Shown: positions 1 to 12,496, counted from the stretch's first letter. The stretch is 64,000 bases of DNA from Wurfbainia villosa (GCA_025175895.1 JAKLTH010000216.1:988001-1052000), one strand, 5' to 3'. A program made the numbers and translations. Notes: generated by a model not told the origin, from the sequence alone.

Positions 1-579
1 CCGGTCCGACGCCGCCACCGCTGACAGCTTCTTCAGCGCCGCCTTCCGGTCGCTCTCGAACACGAAGGCAGCCGTCACCGGCGCGTGGGTCGTGCTCTGC
101 CCGCTGCTCTTGATCATCTCCATTGGAAGGTCAAAGTACGACTGCGCCGCGCCCTCGTCCCCGTCGAGTATCGACGACGACGACCATGATTCGCACTCGA
201 ACCGCTCAAGCGAGGCCGCTCTCGAAACCGTCGTGGTGACGCTGCCCTCCATCGACACTTCTTTCTTTACCAAGTCAGCTTCTTCCGGAGGAGGAGGCGG
301 CGGTTTGACCACTGGGTTCTTGGGTGCTAACCCATCCTCGGCCGCCGGGACATAGAGGCAGCCACAGTAGTTGAACATCTGTCTTCCGCGGCGCCGACGT
401 CGATCAGTCCTCAGCTCGACGAGGTCGGCTCCGGTGATCCCATAGCCGCTAGCGCGGCTGCCGCGAAGCTGCTGGCGGTTTTGGCCGTGGCGTTGCGAAC
501 AGTCACAGCAGGCGGCGGTGCAGGCGAGGCATCTGGGGCGGGAAAGCGGCGACAGGTTAAGCCAGTTGGTCGGCGCCAT
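1..579 (-). CDS. Unrecognised plant protein, 5' part only (runs off left edge)
   Basis: An open minus-strand frame runs from an ATG at 579-577 to base 1 without a stop (193 codons), so the C-terminus lies outside the window. The ATG context is ACCATGGCG, a strong plant start, and an in-frame TGA lies six codons upstream. The N-terminus is Cys-rich (RCLACTAACCDC), followed by an Arg-rich stretch, MFNYCGC, a proline run and an acidic/Ser section with SLERFECESW and YFDLPMEMIK. I have an uncertain memory of similar SLERFEC and YFDLP-type motifs in uncharacterised plant proteins, but I cannot name a function. There is no signal peptide or membrane segment. A second possible start is the Met at 378-376. 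GC content is high, as in many monocot first exons. The plus-strand frames here are shadows of this gene. Confidence 0.7.
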   Translation of the reverse strand, partial: MAPTNWLNLSPLSRPRCLACTAACCDCSQRHGQNRQQLRGSRASGYGITGADLVELRTDRRRRRGRQMFNYCGCLYVPAAEDGLAPKNPVVKPPPPPPEEADLVKKEVSMEGSVTTTVSRAASLERFECESWSSSSILDGDEGAAQSYFDLPMEMIKSSGQSTTHAPVTAAFVFESDRKAALKKLSAVAASDR

Positions 580-1980
580 GGTCGCCGGAGATCATCCTGC
601 TCTAATCAACTTCTATGTATATGGACAAAGATGTAAACTTGCAAGCACGAAGGGGATTACAGACACTGTAGTGGTGAACATGATGAGGTCTTTCTTGTCC
701 TCATCGCTTTATAATTTCTATTTTCTAGACGAACAAATCTTACAGAGATACGAACGGTTCCAAGACCACAACAATGATAATAATAATAAAGTTTTTATCC
801 CTGTTATATTATTATTTATATTTAAATGGTTTTTTTTTTTCCTTTTTATCTTTTATGGCTGCTAAGCAAAAGGTAAAAGAAAGTGGAAGAAAGTTGATAA
901 TAAAAACGCAAGCTCTGTTTACCTACTAATACTCCTAACCCGAGCTATTTTGATCAGTTCAACGCTAAACCCTGAACATTTGTCGTTGACATTATGACAT
1001 AGCGATTTGAGTTCTCTGTGAAGTCGATGGTAGTCATGCAAATAACACAATCTGTTGCATATCTTTACTTATATTTTAAATTAATTCGTACATTATTAGG
1101 TTTATAAATGAGGTCCATTGTTTGTTCTTCTAACTGCCGAACTAGTGACCCTCACCGATTGATCCCTCGGTCATTGTAAGAGAGATAAATCACGAATGAA
1201 CCTTTGATCCTTAACTCGGTAGTAAACATAAAGAAGGATATTTCATCCCAAGAGGAGTTTTAGATCCCTCGTCTGATTTCGAATCCGAACTTCCTCACAA
1301 ACATCACATTGTGCTTACCATCGAGCCTCGTCTTCTATTTGTTATTTTACACACTTCTAATGAGAGGCTTGAAATAAAGAAATGCCTTACCCCAAACATG
1401 GACTTCGTAGAACATGTTTACTTGGGTGAATTAATTTGGGGGAAAAATCACTTGAATATATATATATATATATATATTAAAAAAATTATTACATCCTCTT
1501 CTAATAATTCAACAAAGTAAACAAATTGTAATGATTAATTATCACGACTAATTTGATTAAATTAATGGTAAATTTGGTTTACCATAATCACTACTAAATT
1601 AGATTATGATTGAATGTTTTGTTAAAATTATAGAAGTAGATAGAACTTCGTTTCAGTTACGTATTGCTGTTACTCTAAGTGCCTCGGTCCGTGGCTAAGC
1701 CAAGTGAACCAAGTGAGTCGAACAAGCTAAATGAGTCGAGTAGAGCTGGCAAGCTATACAATTTGAATAACTAAACAATTGGATGAGATGAACAAGAGAT
1801 GCAAGGAACTAAGGGGGGCAAACGGATCAAACAAGCAGGGAAATTCATGCAAAATGAGCAAAAAAGAGAGATGAGCTAGCTAACCTAACTCTGGCAAGCC
1901 GAACATGCTGAGTGGGAGAGACAAGTAAAGAATAGCTTTTCCTTCAGCAAGAGTTCACAGATACAAAAAGGCAGTAGACG
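580..1980. other. Intergenic DNA upstream of the left-edge gene
   Basis: I see no convincing gene. The first 300 bases hold the likely leader and promoter of the minus-strand gene, including a minus-strand TATA-like AT tract near 812-830. A (TA)n tract lies at 1456-1477. From about 1690 to 1930 the sequence is purine-rich with loose GAGTCGA-type repetition, perhaps decayed repeat DNA. Confidence 0.5.
1456..1477. repeat. (TA)n microsatellite
   Basis: Eleven uninterrupted TA dinucleotides. Confidence 0.9.
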
Positions 1981-3079
1981 CTATTCAAAAACTTGTACCT
2001 TGTCCAAAAATAATCCAAACAAACATGACGGTTTATGATTGCAAACAGTGCAAGATGTTCTAAGCATCAAAGTTTTCCGGCTAAGAACTACGTCGACCTC
2101 AAAATTGCTGAAGATGTAAACAGAAGTAAAACAACTGCGTCTAATTAACAAGCTGTTAAAGAAACATTTGTCATCGAGATCATATGGAGTAACAAGCAGA
2201 CAGTCCACAATAGATCTCATCATCTCGAAACCAGTTTGCATTTATCACTTATGTCGAACAAACTGTTCATCAGAATTGCGCTTCTGCTTTCGAGTTACTT
2301 TGTGTGCGATGATGACATGAAAATTGCTTTACTTAATCTGCATTGATCGGTGCAGAAAACCATTATCAGTAAAGATTGCTCCATCATATACATGGGAGGA
2401 AGAGGAGCAAGATCAAAGAATCAAGCATAGTAGAAATAATACTAACCTTTTGAAAGCTAGTTGTTTATTTTGAAATTTCATTTGAATGAACTATAAATTA
2501 TAATCGGCATCCATATATCCGGAACAGTAGCACCAAAATAGTTGGGACTAATGACTTTATGTTGTTATATCCATGCATCAGTGAGCATGATGCAATTTCT
2601 ACTACCATTTGTTAGACGGAGTGCATTAGATATAGTCAAAATTCACAAGTCTAACTTAAACTATACTCTTCATGGTCAACCTTAACTATTTGCCAGAACA
2701 AGTAATTTATCAGTTTTCATTGTGCAAATTCTTAGATATTTCAGTTAGTAACACTGCATTACCCCCGTGTAATCTTTTAACTCGGCAATCACTGATATGA
2801 GTTAGAGACACGGAATACTATGTTTACAGACCATATTCCTTTTCTCCTCTATGAATTATTAATCATAGCATCGCAAGAAATACAAGAAACTATCACCTTT
2901 GTACCACATAGAACTTTTAACTTTTCTAGGCAAAAAAAGTATTAACTTTACGGAGTAATTAGTTAGATTTCATCATCAAGAATCTAACATAAGATAGTTT
3001 GCATGTAAATCCAGTAGTTAAAAACACATGGTATGAGAGGAAGAAAAATATTTAGTTGTAAAATAGCAGATACTGACCT
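1981..3079. other. 3' flank of the membrane-protein gene
   Basis: AT-rich DNA downstream of the minus-strand stop at 3082-3080. Part of it must be 3' UTR. No coding signal is convincing; the 86-codon minus frame at 1981-2241 has no recognisable motif. Confidence 0.5.
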
Positions 3080-5577
3080 TTAATAATTCTCAGCCACAGG
3101 TCTAGAAGGGAAAAGTCTCAGAAGAAAAGTTACTAGAGACCATAAACAAACCACACCAAGAACTTGGAAAACAGCTAGCATGGAAATCAATGCACTACTT
3201 CTTTCCATTGCTGAGTTTGTCGACGCATCTCTCATTAAGAACATTAATCTTTCCATAAAGTTTGCTGCCTTGCTCAACTGATACAATCTATAAACCTGTA
3301 ATATATATTAGTTTTTTAAGAACAGCATCAGACAAAAGAAACAATATTTGAATAGTTACCTCAAAGATTATTGGCAATGTAGGCCAACAAGAAGAATTAC
3401 GGTCAGCAAGGCATATCTCAAATGCATATTGTGCAGCACATCCCAATAGAAACGGGGTAACTGCAACAACAGCAGGAAGACCAATAACTGGCCAAACAAC
3501 ATAAGCAGCAAGAAGAGGTGCAAAAATCTTGAAACCCATGGTGAAGAAGGAATATGAAAGGTATCCTCTAAGGCCTGTGATAAGGCTCCACCTTTTCGGA
3601 CTGAATTCAAGATATGGACGCTGAACATGATCAGTTATGGACAAAAATGCAGCAAGCCCAGCATAGAATATTATTTCTGAAGATAATGAGGCAACAATCT
3701 CTGTGGAGAGCATTTAATGTATCAGAAAAAATAAAACTATATATATGCAGAACTACGTAGCTTACGTAAGATTCAACTGGCATTTCGTAAAGTACTTGCA
3801 CTAGGAAGATGATTATCACCATGTAATATGATGAAATAGTTCCACTAAGGCAGAAAAGATTAACCAAAATATTTTATCAAAGTGTTACGATGATTTATAT
3901 TTTATCTATGTGAGTTACTATTCAAAAATCCTCCACCAATTTTGTTGAGCAGGTTATGTTTAAAGTGATGCTTCAACACAACAGTAATAAGGTGGCTTTC
4001 ATACAGTAGCCTTTCTGATTCATGTGTTTCTAGACTTGCCACCATACCGTATCCAAAGAATTTTTCTCCCTTAGAAAGAAATTGATGTTGTATCAGAATA
4101 AAAGACAATCACTTTGAATGAGCCTAGCCCATGAACTATTATTTATAGAAGACAAGTTATCTATTTATTAACCAAAAAATAAAATGAGAAAAATAATGGT
4201 ATTCTGGCATTATTATAGTTTCTAAAGCCAAATGGAAATCAACAAAAGAAACCCAACATGTCATGTTAATCACCGCTATTAGTTCTATGTACATGGAACT
4301 TATCCTACCTATACCTGAAAGTCATGTCGTTTGGGAATACAGTTAATGAGGTTGTTTAGTTTTTTTTACTTATATTTAGCATAATTTCCTTTAGTCACTT
4401 TGCAAATAAAACATTCAACTCTAATTTATGGAATTTGTATAACTATGGAATCTATCAATTTTATTGAACCTACACACATTGCTTTAACTTATTTTCTCAA
4501 TTGTTGTGGCTACAATTACATGCATGAAAGTCATATTTAGACTTTTTCCCCATTTCAAGTAACTCCACAAATCTATCTCAATGATTTCTAGTTAATTGAG
4601 TTGTTTTTACTTCATGCCAAACACTCTTAACCCATGAGGCAAGGTTGTTGGGATCATGATTCAAAGTTCATCGTAGATTCGGTAAAATTAGTGTTTAACA
4701 CGACAACAAACTCACTGGACTGTGTAACAGACAGAGAACATAGATTCTCTCAAAGCCAGTATTAGATGGCAAAAGAGAACTATTACCTGTTACAAGAGGA
4801 ACCATCTCAACATCATGACCTTAAAGCAAGTATTTTCCAAGAGTAACAAATACCTGAAAGGACCTCATCTCTCAGGACTGATTCAATTACACTTCTGAGA
4901 AAAAATTGGGGAAGCACCGCCGAAGATATCAGAACTAGAGGACCCAAGACCCACACGAGAGATCCCGTGCCATCCTTGAAAGGGGGAGAAACCGGCTTTC
5001 TCTCTTCTACCGTCTGGTGACTCAATCCGCAGAATGAGGCAGACCCCGACTTCCCACAAACGGAACTAAAGCTGCCCTTTCCATAAGACTCGGACCTAGC
5101 GATCGAAGAAGATCCCTTAGAGACAACCGAGGACCTTCTGGTATCTGAGTCGAAATTGGAGGAATTGACCTCCCTGGCCGCTGCACCACTGGACTTCTCC
5201 GAATCAGGCAAATAGGAAAACACTTTCGATCGACCTTACAGAAACCCCACCGAGACTACGTCAAGATCAATTTTTTCCGTATATAATTGATGAAAGAGGC
5301 AAGAGGATTTACCGCCGGATGCTTTCCGGAAGCTAAAGCTACGGAGTTCCCACCGAAGTATAGATAATGGAAACTGCAAGGTAACATTAGGGTTTAAGAG
5401 GGTCTTTGGTTTGTCCGAATTGTGTGGGGGAAGAAAAGAGCTTACTGCCGCGCGAGCAGTGGAGAGACTTCGACGACGGGATCCAAAGGCCGTCAGATGA
5501 GATGGCCGGGGAAGCGAGTTAGAGCAGCAAACGGACTGCGTCGCCGCCATCACATCCGGAAGCAGGTGTTCTTCCAA
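3080..5577 (-). CDS. Probable plastid-targeted multi-pass membrane protein (four exons)
   Basis: Exons on the minus strand: 5577 (or 5550)-5313, 5222-4854, 3700-3360 and 3295-3080. Each junction has GT/AG borders (GCG|GTAAAT, CGAAAG|TG, TCAG|GTATTT, CCACAG|AG, GAG|GTAACT, TTACAG|GTT), and the phases join into one frame of 387 aa (from 5550) or 396 aa (from 5577). The N-terminus is rich in Ser, Arg and Ala with few acidic residues, like a chloroplast transit peptide. A Ser-rich linker follows (about residues 80-160), then hydrophobic segments near 165-187, 203-222, 250-300 (probably two) and 350-375. The last exon begins VYRLYQLSKAANFMERL. I do not recognise the family, so plastid location is an inference from the leader. 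Intron 3 (4853-3701) is long and holds no gene. The Met at 5550 (MAATQSVCC) looks the better transit-peptide start. Confidence 0.82.
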
Positions 5578-5615
5578 ATTATCTGAAACCCTCGTTGGCC
5601 TTGCCGATTCGAGTT

Positions 5616-5630
5616 TATTTTATATATATA
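5616..5630 (-). promoter_or_regulatory. TATA box candidate for the membrane-protein gene
   Basis: On the minus strand this reads TATATATAAAATAAA, about 40 bases upstream of the first ATG at 5577. Position and sequence fit a core promoter, although the spacing is tight. If this is the true TATA box, transcription would begin very near 5580-5600, which favours the ATG at 5550. Confidence 0.45.
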
Positions 5631-5937
5631 TGAAATAATTCTTAGAGTGCGTAGCTGGAATTATTATTCATAACTTTAGTTATTCATTCAATCTTATTAA
5701 TAAAATCTTATTTGATTCGAGATTTGAACGATCACGATGGATGTTCGATATGTTTTGTCACATCAGTAAAAAAAGTTATACACGGAGGAATCAAAAGACC
5801 TCCGAAAAACAATTTGACTTTAGTTTGTATTGATTCCTTAAGTTACGAAATTTTTTTTTCTAAAAATATCTTTCATTTTTTATCTAAATAACAATTCGAC
5901 TATATAAAAATTAATAATATAATTAAAATCATAATTC

Positions 5938-6440
5938 ATCAGCTGCGAGCGCCGATTGTCATCGTTTCCCGCTCATCGCCCATCGTCGATCAGTCGACAC
6001 CCATCGACCGATCGACGGTCGATCGGTGATTGACGGTGGACGACGAGCGACGAGCGGTGGGCGACGGGCAACAAGCGACGAGCAACGAACGACGAGCGAC
6101 TGGTGACGAGTGGCGATCGTCGATCCCCAATCAACCGTCGCCCGTCGTCAGTAGCTAGCCGACCGTCGTCAATCGACCGTCGTCGGTCGTCGATCGATCG
6201 TCGCCATTAGTCGGCGATCATCGTCGTCAAATGCCAACCACTGTCATCAGTTGTCAATCGGTCGTCGCCGATCGATTGTCGCCATCGATCGTCGATCATC
6301 GTCGTCAAACGCCAACCATTGTCATCGATTATCGATCGCGGCTACCGCCATCAATTGCCAATGCAGTTGTGGTAATTATCAATGGTCACTCGTTGTCATC
6401 TCACTGGACGATAAGGCGATCGTCTCGATCAGTACGACCA
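5938..6440. repeat. CGATCG/GACGAGC-rich block with a 78 bp direct repeat
   Basis: About 500 bases built from variants of CGATCG, CGTCGTC and GACGAGC, sharply GC- and CpG-rich inside AT-rich DNA. The first part is richer in GACGAGCGACGAGC-type words and the second in CGTCGTCGATC-type words, so the block can fold on itself. Two direct copies offset by 78 bases share ATCATCGTCGTCAAA and GCCAACCA (first near 6216-6240, second near 6294-6318). Two overlapping plus-strand frames here are products of the repeat, not genes. Confidence 0.75.
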
Positions 6441-9083
6441 TAAATAAATATATTTCACAATAAACAAAGTCTTATAATTGAATGAGTAATATAGTAAAAT
6501 GTTAAATTAGATGATATTTTACAACCTTCAAACAAATAAGTTTTGATTTTATTACTTCAGATTGAATCTAACAATATAAATTATATTTCATTCTCCATAA
6601 TTTTAACAATTTGATTACCTAATAATCACGTAATTAATGTTATCAATAATAACCTCGAAGCGTAAAAACAAAATGACATGTTTTTTAATTAAATTTAATA
6701 AAAATTATTACATATAAAAATGTTTTTATATTAAAATATACTAGATATTAATTTGATCAAAGCTCAAAATTATTTCAATTTTATCACATTAATATAATTG
6801 CTATATTATTGTAGTCATTTGGACAATTTTTAAAATGATTTAAATAAAATTAAAGCGATTTTATTCAAACTTAATTAATTCTAACTGAATTGATAAAAAA
6901 ATATTTCCAATTTTGATAAATAAATGTATTTGTCATGATAATATTTTTATTTTTTTTTCCCCCCTGTAATTCTTATATGGATATTAGAAGTCAATATATA
7001 TTTTTATTATATTTGAATATATTTTAAGAAATAAGGAGGAGGAGAATTCTTCAATGGGAGCGGCGCAAGGTGAAATTCAAATAAGCTAAGTCGAGACCGA
7101 AATAAATTAAATTGTTGAAATAATTTGTTCAGATTTTTTTTATGAGCTTGAGATTGATTAATCTGAGTTTGAATTTAGTTCATTAGATATTTAAGCTGTT
7201 TGAAATTATTTTTATATTTGTTTGATTGTCACTCACCTTAATTATATTAAAAGATTATTTATTTATTTTGAAAGTTTATTTATCTATTTATAAGTTTGAT
7301 AAGAGCTTTTTTTATTTGTGAATATTGTTTGAATAATATTCTAGGACAATTTATATTTTTTATTCGTGGACACTCGAACATGTATGTATTAAATTTTGTC
7401 TACTTAATTTAATAAATTATTTAAATTTATTCATTTAATTAATTATATATATGTTGGATAAATATAAATAACTTTTTATCGAACAAAACACTGCAAACTA
7501 CGCCTATAGATTTTTCACATTAGTCATTGTAATAACTAATAACCAAGCTTCTTTATCTCAATAGAAAAAAGGGAATCCCTTCTCTTCTCTGGGTTTCCTC
7601 TTGTCGATCTCTGTTAGAATAACTGCTAATGATGCAGTTATCGTTACTTGCAGAGATTACTGTACAAGATGATGTTATTGCTTCGAGCAATTACGTACGG
7701 AATGGAGCCTCACTTATAAAATAGGGCATCCAAGTGAGAAGAGGAGGAGAGTGAAGAGGGATCGCTGCAGAAGTGTCGTCGAAATATCAAGACTATATGT
7801 CAAGATAGAAATAACATCCAAAGCAAGACGAATTTAGTTTGTGGATTAATAAAGGTGATTCATTTTTATGACCATCCTTCAAATGATGAGTAAAATATCG
7901 AAAAATCTCTTCCAGAAATAAATCCTCTTAAAAAGCTTGATGAATCGATGAACTCATCGTAAATTTATTTTACAATATTTTATTTACAATCTTATAAATT
8001 CATACAATTTCATGTAAAATTTATCATTCCACAGAGTTAATAATGATAGACTTTTGACTTTATTGACATTTTAAAACGATGAAAAATTGATCCCCACGCT
8101 TAACAGAGATTGACATCAACAACTCTTCATCTCGTCTATATGCTTGAAAAATATTAAGATTATTTTGTTGAATTTCATGCTACAACTTTTCTTTTTGATA
8201 TTCCATAAACGAAAGGAAAAAAAAAAAGTTACAAATAAAAATATATCCATCGCATTGACAAATTTATTAGGAAAATTATAGTCAAATCTTTGCTTTATTT
8301 ATTAGTAGTATTATATTATTTTAACATAATATATTAATTTTTATTGGTAGTATTATATTATATGGAATCTCATTCAAATAATAATAATAAGGAGGAGGTA
8401 ATTTTTTAGAATACGCCTTGATATTTACTTATTTTTTAAAAATATCCTTTGAACCTATCAATGGATAAGTCACAAGTGCATTCTAAAGTTGTTAAATAAT
8501 AGGATAGTTTTTGGAATTTAATAATATAATAACAATAAATAAATTGTTATTTAATTTTGAAGAAAAAAGCAATTGCTCCTACTACTACTATTATAATTAT
8601 AGAGTTTAGATAAACGACAAATGGATCATAGAAAAGATTCACATGAGATCATGAATATTAATTTTAAGTTTTATAATTATGAGATAAGTTAATTATATAT
8701 CATAATCACTCCATGATAATGCAAAAAATCTAGAATATTAATTAGTCATACCTAATGATATTTTTTGATAAAGTATCTATGTATTTGTTTTTTATATCTT
8801 TTGGCCATGAATCTCATTAATTAGCTTTTGAGGAAAGAAGGGGTATCTTGGCCTCTAACACCCCTGAAGGAATCTGACACATGAACCTCAATTATTTAAT
8901 ATGTTTATATTTATTATTTAAAAAATAAATAGGTAGTTTAGGTGTTAATTTGGAATACCATCTTGATTTTTGCCCTATATTCATTTTATTAATAAATAGG
9001 TAGTTTTGATGTTTTTTAAATTTTTTTAATAAATAATTCTATTAATTTGGAATACCATTTTGATTTTTGCCTTATGTTACGTG
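6441..9083. other. AT-rich intergenic DNA, possible old retroelement fragment
   Basis: No gene is visible. Around 7560-7800 there is a less AT-rich patch with CTTATAAAATAGG followed by purine-rich leader-like sequence, which resembles an old LTR promoter but has no partner copy here. A short direct repeat (TTAATTTGGAATACCAT ... TTGATTTTTGCC) occurs near 8946-8985 and 9043-9080, just before element A. Confidence 0.4.
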
Positions 9084-9088
9084 ACTTG
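9084..9088 (+). repeat. Target site duplication of element A (left)
   Basis: ACTTG precedes the 5' LTR and is repeated at 33200-33204 directly after the 3' LTR. A 5 bp duplication is the normal product of Ty1/copia integrase. Confidence 0.85.
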
Positions 9089-10039
9089 TGTTGGAATGTA
9101 TATTGAAAGCCTAGCTTTTTTTGTATGAACATTTTATTTTGGAATAAGAATCACATGATTATTATTTGCACTTTATATATTTATTATATATGTGTGCATA
9201 TTGTCTAATATTTTACATTATAGATAACATGGTGCTTGGTGTGGCACAGAAGATCATGTTATCAGTCTCTTGTAAAATATAAGTAGAGGCTCACGACCAA
9301 GATGATTTTGGATAAACCATTGACATGGTTGTAGTGTAGCTTGGTATTGTTTTGTCTTGAACATAAAGTTACACTAGTACACTTAGGTGTATTGAGCAGG
9401 ACCGACATAGAGGTGATTCAATTTAGTACTGACTACATAATTGAATCGGACCTCGGATATTATGTTGTGCATGCTCTTAATCCCGACATAATAATGGGCA
9501 CATGTACTTAGTATTTATTTCTTTGATTTACCAGAGGGTGAGATTTAGATGGATTAAATCAATATGCCCGGTAAGTTGGGAAATGATATTATTTACATGG
9601 TGTGCCGTTGATTATAGGAGGAAACCGTATCCTATATATTAAGTTGATGATGTCCCCTTGAGGAGCTCATAAGGTTCATCATGTAAACCCAGCTGGTTGA
9701 CTTAGTCAACATGATGATAAGGTTGAGTGGTACTACTCGAGGAATTAGATGTTAATTAATTGATGGTCAGTAAATCAATTAATTGACGGACATTCGATAT
9801 CTTAAACATGGAGAGATTAATGTACGAATAATATATGGAGCCCATATTAATTTATGGGGGTTGGTGAGGTAGTTCAATGATGATCCTCTAGTGGAATGGA
9901 ACATCATTGATGGATCAAGTTTGTGTGGTTCCGATCCATCGGGTGGCCAAGATCCAACTCCTCCTTATGGTCCTTATCGTAGCCTAATATAATCCTTGTG
10001 AAGTTTAGATCTAAGAACGTAAAACAAAACCTAGAACCA

Positions 10040-10270
10040 ACGGTTGGGATTAAATCCCTAGATCCGATGGTTAGGATGAAACCCTAGAATCGACGGTTGG
10101 GATTAAATTCCTAGATTCCGACGGTTGAGATAAAACCCTAGATCCGACGGTTGGGATGAAATCCTAGATCCGACGGTTGGGATGAAACCCTAGATCCGAC
10201 GGTTGGGATAAAACCCTAGATCCGACGGTGGAGATTAAATCCCTAGATCCGACGGTGGAGATTAAAGGAG
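10040..10270 (+). repeat. LTR minisatellite of element A (24-26 bp unit)
   Basis: Imperfect tandem units on the pattern CCTAGATCCGACGGTTGGGA followed by TGAAAC or TAAAAC. The matching stretch in the 3' LTR (about 32060-32355) has roughly two more units, which accounts for most of the length difference between the LTRs. Confidence 0.85.
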
Positions 10271-10285
10271 GATTAAACCCAATTC

Positions 10286-10294
10286 TATAAATAG
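10286..10294 (+). promoter_or_regulatory. LTR promoter TATA box (element A, 5' copy)
   Basis: TATAAATAG follows the minisatellite and precedes a region free of repeats, as expected for the U3/R boundary. The same box is at 32375-32383 in the 3' LTR. Confidence 0.6.
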
Positions 10295-10843
10295 AAGGCT
10301 TAAGCTTGGGCGGCAAGGATAATTGAATTGGAGTTAGGGTTTGACTCTTCTCAAAGTGGGCGGCTAGGGTTTGGAGAAAAAGCTTGGGCGGCAACCATCT
10401 TCCATCTCCTTGTTGCCGGCGCCCATCTTCCTCCATCAAGACTTGGCCGATGCCCATCCTCTAGGCCTCTCTCTTATTCCTTGGCCGGCGGTTCTCCTTC
10501 CATTGGTGGCCGGCGTTCACTCCTCCATACTCTCCAAAGTGGCCTGCGGTTCTCCTTCCATTGGTGGTCGGCGCCTCATCCACTTGTTCCTTGGCCGGCG
10601 GTTGCATCAAATTCTCTAATTTGGTGGCCGATTCTAGAAAGGATAGGTATTTGTTGGTTCTTCTCTTTGTTCGCAGCGGACAAGGAAGGGAAGAACGCGA
10701 TCTAGAAGGCTTCTACTCGTGGATGATCTTCGTTCACACGTCGTCCACGAGAAGGATAGGACATACGATAGAAGATCGTAAGGTATAAAGTTTTATAACT
10801 TTATTTTCAGATCTGAGCATGTTCCTTTTAGTGTTGATTATAC

Positions 10844-11722
10844 TGTTGGATCGAAAGTGTCGCTAGAGGGGGGGGGTGAATAGCGATACGATGTCGTTAA
10901 AAAACTTTTGCAATAAGTAAAAAGCAAGTAGAGAGTGCACAGCGGAAATATAAAGTAGACAAGATATTTTTACGTGGTTCACAATCTTTCGATTGCTAAT
11001 CCACGGCCCTAGTGATCCTTGATCACGTACGGAGGGCAATTCACTAAAACCACTCCTCCTCGTTGGAGGTAGGAGCAACGATTACAAAAAGAAATCAAGG
11101 CAAAGGGACACTCCCCCTTTCCTTGTTACGATTAAAGCACAAAGACAATTTAAAGAAGTAGAACTTAAATAAATATACCGACAACTCTTATAAGTAGAAG
11201 ATGTAGCTTTCGTTGTCGGCGGCACTTCGTCGTAGCAAATGTGAGTAGTAGTAGCGGCGTTACGACGGCGTGTTGAGAGCTCTTGAATTATTGTTATTTG
11301 CTTGGCTTGAACATGTCTTCTCGAGGCTGGAACTTGACTAGCAGTTGACTGTAGTCAAAGGGTTTTGGACTGCAGTACAAGTTAGCTTAAAATATAAAGT
11401 ACGATGGTTCTAACCATCTGATCTCGACCTAGACCTTCCATTGGAGGTATTGGGTCGGATCTACGCTTAACGACCTTGCTTCGCTTTCACACGAGCTTAC
11501 CTTGTAGCCTCGCTTCCGGTCTTCACCCGAGTACCTCGGCTTCCTCAAGTCCTCGGCGCGTTCGACCACCTCGGTTCCCACCGGGTGTCGCAGACCTTCC
11601 GCTCAACTTTAGCATTTCTGCACACTTAATTGAGCTCGTAAGATAACAAATATACCCTTAACTATTGAGCCTTTTGCCATAATCAAAATACCGGTTCGAC
11701 TTTGGTGCCCACTGCACCAACA
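10844..11722 (-). repeat. Element B 3' LTR (left copy)
   Basis: 879 bp, nearly identical to 18000-18881. The largest visible difference is a short indel cluster near 11545-11565 versus 18700-18722. Ends are TGTTGG...CCAACA. Confidence 0.92.
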
Positions 11723-12062
11723 ATCTCCCCCTTTTTGATTCATGGCAAACCGACACAAAAGTTAAGGAAAAATTAAGCTAGCATAATGATTAAGCATAAA
11801 TGAGCTAGCATAAAGATTAAATATGAATGAGCTAGCATAATGATTAAATATGAATGAGAAATATTATTGTTTCAAGTTCTCCCCTTTGAGGTAACCTCCC
11901 CCTTGACCGAAGGTGAGTTCTTGAAAAATAATTTTTACTCCCCCTTAATAGTTGCTTAAGTAATCGGAATTACTTAATATAAAAGGTAATAATTTTGTTT
12001 ACTTTCTTCCCCTTTAATTTTGGTTAATTTTGGTTACTTTTGTGACTTTCTCCCCCTTTTGC
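11723..12062 (-). promoter_or_regulatory. Multiple polypurine tracts of element B
   Basis: Minus-strand purine tracts of the type AAAAAGGGGGAGA lie at about 11724-11738, 11876-11886, 11895-11906, 11938-11946, 12006-12014 and 12047-12059. The one at 11724-11738 touches the 3' LTR and is the likely plus-strand primer. Serial polypurine tracts before the 3' LTR are a known trait of Sireviruses. Confidence 0.7.
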
Positions 12063-12496
12063 CTTAACTCAAAAAGTTTGTAAATATATTTTAGGGTTTG
12101 TAAGTCCAAGCAAGTTCCCAATATATATATATATATATTTTTTTTTTTAAAAAAAAAAAATAATAATAAGCTTGAAAATATGTTCATCTAAAATGTACAA
12201 CTCCGGTTGGACTTGATTGATATAGAATGATCAATAAGTCTTGAAGGAGTTGATTAATTTTAAATAATTATACTCCATGGTTCATATCGATGCACTGAAT
12301 CTACATCTGGAACCAGGAGTAAGGTCCTAACATCTCACACCCGTCTACGTGGCTAAGTACACAAACACATTAGTCCTATGTGTTGTGAGATGTGTTGGCT
12401 CCTTAAATCTATAGGTATATGATTTCTAAGGTAAGACTTAGGCTAATTTCATAAAAAGAAGCAAAAATAGAGTACATATATAGAGAAATTTAAATC

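Larger units (their letters stand above)
9089..10843 (+). repeat. Element A 5' LTR, first part
   Basis: It matches 24162 onward and the segment after element C almost base for base, from TGTTGGAATG to TTGATTATAC, where element B interrupts it. It holds a 24-26 bp minisatellite (about 10040-10270) and a TATA box at 10286. Open frames in this part (for example 10328-10705) recur in the other LTR and are not genes. Confidence 0.9.

Noticed and set aside
92..355. Plus-strand 87-codon frame with a hydrophobic stretch near the left edge
   Set aside because: It is antisense to the better-supported minus frame, which has a strong start context and plausible protein composition.
3368..3867. Minus frames overlapping exon 3 of the membrane-protein gene (3368-3628, 3631-3867)
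   Set aside because: They are out of frame with the spliced gene or lie in its intron.
6231..6463. Two overlapping 70-codon frames
   Set aside because: They come from the CGATCG-type repeat, which keeps several frames open.
10328..10788. Set of 75-125 codon frames in element A's LTR
   Set aside because: The same frames recur in diverged lengths at 32417-32873; they are LTR leader sequence with no motif.
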